Source: an uncultured Collinsella sp.
GTDB taxonomy: Bacteria; Actinomycetota; Coriobacteriia; Coriobacteriales; Coriobacteriaceae
DNA length: 5,779 bases
Assembly: GCA_902463875.1 (NCBI GenBank)
Contig: CABQHR010000117.1
Span: 1 to 5,779, forward strand
Reading direction: 5' to 3'
Shown: positions 4,830-5,779 of the stretch, piece by piece
How positions within the stretch are numbered: position 1 is the first letter of the stretch
Layout: each line of letters begins with the position of its first letter
Translations under genes and position numbers: made by a program
Notes under the pieces: model-generated
The model's database searches: none
Told to the model about the DNA's origin: nothing
Seen by the model: only the letters and a program-made list of their open reading frames with translations

Positions 4830-5381
4830 CGCTATACAAATCAGGAAGAGCATGCACCGGCAGGCGTGCGCGAGATTGCATCGCCACGCGATCCGATCAA
4901 ACAGCACGATCGTAAAAGACCGCCAAAGCCAAATTTCATCGTCGGTCGCACCCTGTCCGGCAAACTCAATATCGACGGGTATGTGCTTCAGATAACTCAT
5001 GTCGGGCGCAAAACGAGGGTCCGGTCCGCCTTTATGAACAGGACCGTGCAGAACAAACCATCCGTTTTCGGGCTCGGACCGCTCAACAAACGCAAGGCCG
5101 AGCACCTTATAGCCCACCTCGGTTGCAAATATGACTCCGACTGGGACGTCACATTCCATGCAGTTGAGCATTTTACGGTTGTAATTCTGGTCTCGAAAAC
5201 CAACGGTACCCGACGCTTGAACCGAGTACTTAATGACCCACGTACCATCGTCCAAATAGAGCGGAGGCACATTGTTGATGCTCTCGGTTTGCCGCTGGCG
5301 CGCTTGTACCCCGCTACCCCACTCCCCTGTATACTGATGTAGCACGTGTTTCATCCGGGCTTGTTGGGCCGGATTGTTCAT
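4812..5381 (-). CDS. Uncharacterised 189-residue protein, first gene of the coupled pair
   Basis: Not confidently recognised. The stretch about 30-120 is protein-like and probably one domain: PPLYLDDGTWVIKYS, then SGTV, NYNRKMLNC, PVGVIFATEVGYKVLGLAFVE and ENGWFVLHGPV, a beta-rich pattern. It reminds me of N-terminal regions of some HNH or restriction-type endonucleases, but no HNH, PD-(D/E)xK or GIY-YIG site can be seen, so this is a weak hint. Residues about 150-182 turn hydrophobic and Cys-rich (RCNLAHACRCMLFLICIA) and look unlike the domain; this could be a membrane-tethered tail or a frameshifted end. The ATG at 5381 is the first start after an in-frame TAA and has no SD (CCCTCCC precedes it); the ATG at 5354 has none either. 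The stop overlaps the zinc-ribbon gene by GTGA. Its start lies 11 bp from the divergent gene at 5393. A decayed or truncated copy is possible. Confidence 0.5.
   Translation of the reverse strand: MNNPAQQARMKHVLHQYTGEWGSGVQARQRQTESINNVPPLYLDDGTWVIKYSVQASGTVGFRDQNYNRKMLNCMECDVPVGVIFATEVGYKVLGLAFVERSEPENGWFVLHGPVHKGGPDPRFAPDMSYLKHIPVDIEFAGQGATDDEIWLWRSFTIVLFDRIAWRCNLAHACRCMLFLICIARGERT
5304..5335 (+). promoter_or_regulatory. Possible promoter of the gene starting at 5393
   Basis: TATACT (5330-5335) is a good -10. The best upstream match, TTGTAC (5304-5309), is 20 bases away, longer than ideal. Transcription would start near 5342, giving a leader of about 50 bases. The element lies inside the first codons of the 189-aa gene on the other strand. 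Confidence 0.35.
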
Positions 5382-5392
5382 GGGAGGGTCTT

Positions 5393-5779
5393 ATGGCTGC
5401 TTCGAATCCGCCTAAGGGGAGCGTTTCTTCTTCGTCCATCAAGCCGGTTACGCGCAAGGCCGTGCGTTGCCAGCGCGAGGTCGCCTGGCTTGTCACGCAG
5501 GCGGCGGGCAAACTCGTGGCGAACACGGAAGACGTCAATGCTCCCACACCGAGCTTTGTGCTGGCAGCGGCGCTGGATCGAGTACGCCAGCTGGAACTCG
5601 CCGCACAAGAAGACGGCGGCCATCTTGGCTACCAAGACGCTATGGCGCCCGACCTGTTGACCTTTTGTCGCATGGCCAAGTTGCCCGCCGCGCCCAATGC
5701 GCTTTCGGACGTAGGCTACATGTTTACGCTTTCGGGCGCGGACCTTATCCGCGACATCTATGCATACTGCAGCGAGCTC
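5393..5779 (+). CDS. Uncharacterised protein, N-terminal part, runs off the window
   Basis: The frame stays open from the ATG at 5393 to the last base, giving 129 complete codons and no stop. The start is supported by GGGAGGG (5382-5388), four bases away, and by high-GC codons like those of the core genes. The first 20 residues are Ser/Pro/Lys-rich and probably disordered (AASNPPKGS, SSSSIKPVTRK). From about 25 on the chain looks helical, with AVRCQREVAWLVTQAAGKLV, FVLAAALDRVRQLELAAQE and SGADLIRDIYAYCSEL. I see no catalytic or metal motif, membrane segment or signal peptide, and I do not recognise the family. The gene reads away from the coupled pair and, having native-looking codon use, may mark the right edge of the lower-GC insert. 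Confidence 0.75.
   Translation, partial: MAASNPPKGSVSSSSIKPVTRKAVRCQREVAWLVTQAAGKLVANTEDVNAPTPSFVLAAALDRVRQLELAAQEDGGHLGYQDAMAPDLLTFCRMAKLPAAPNALSDVGYMFTLSGADLIRDIYAYCSEL

Noticed and set aside
4501..5342. Long plus-strand open frames (4501-4995 and 4866-5342) opposite the coupled minus-strand pair
   Set aside because: They overlap each other in different frames, lack protein-like motifs, and lie exactly opposite minus-strand frames that show Cys knuckles, a coherent domain and a GTGA overlap with an SD.

Overview
The window looks like chromosomal DNA from a moderately high-GC, Gram-positive-type gut anaerobe. I infer a Coriobacteriia member close to Collinsella. The basis is the GC-rich third codon positions of the housekeeping genes, a GlmM whose opening resembles clostridial and coriobacterial forms, clear Shine-Dalgarno (SD) sites on most genes, and strong intrinsic terminators. 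The taxonomic call is inference only.

Layout. (1) 2-469, plus strand: the C-terminal third of an M32 metallocarboxypeptidase, closed by a strong intrinsic terminator at 492-531. (2) 541-671: a repeat-rich gap with a large near-perfect inverted repeat (547-606) of the REP/MITE type and a separate perfect 12-bp inverted repeat that touches the glmM stop codon. (3) 671-3106, minus strand: glmM (phosphoglucosamine mutase), preceded by an EamA/DMT-superfamily membrane transporter gene 81 bp upstream. No convincing terminator separates them, so read-through from the transporter gene into glmM is possible. (4) 3322-3515, plus strand: a complete stable-RNA unit made of an AT-rich palindrome, a -35/-10 promoter, tRNA-Val(GAC) with encoded CCA, and an intrinsic terminator. 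(5) 3516-3805: a non-coding stretch, markedly rich in A and C and poor in G on the plus strand, leading into a DUF5710-type gene with two CxxC pairs (3806-4492). (6) 4531-5381, minus strand: a compact two-gene unit of unknown function whose genes overlap by the four bases GTGA. The first gene encodes a 189-aa protein and the second a 94-aa zinc-ribbon-like protein. (7) 5393 to the window end, plus strand: the start of an unrecognised gene that diverges from the 189-aa gene with only 11 bp between start codons.

The left half is ordinary core genome: cell-wall precursor synthesis, peptide trimming and export/import. The right half, downstream of the tRNA, has lower GC, unfamiliar small genes and a metal-binding Cys theme, and reads as accessory DNA. 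The most interesting unexplained item is the translationally coupled pair at 4531-5381. It has features of real genes but no assignable function from sequence alone.
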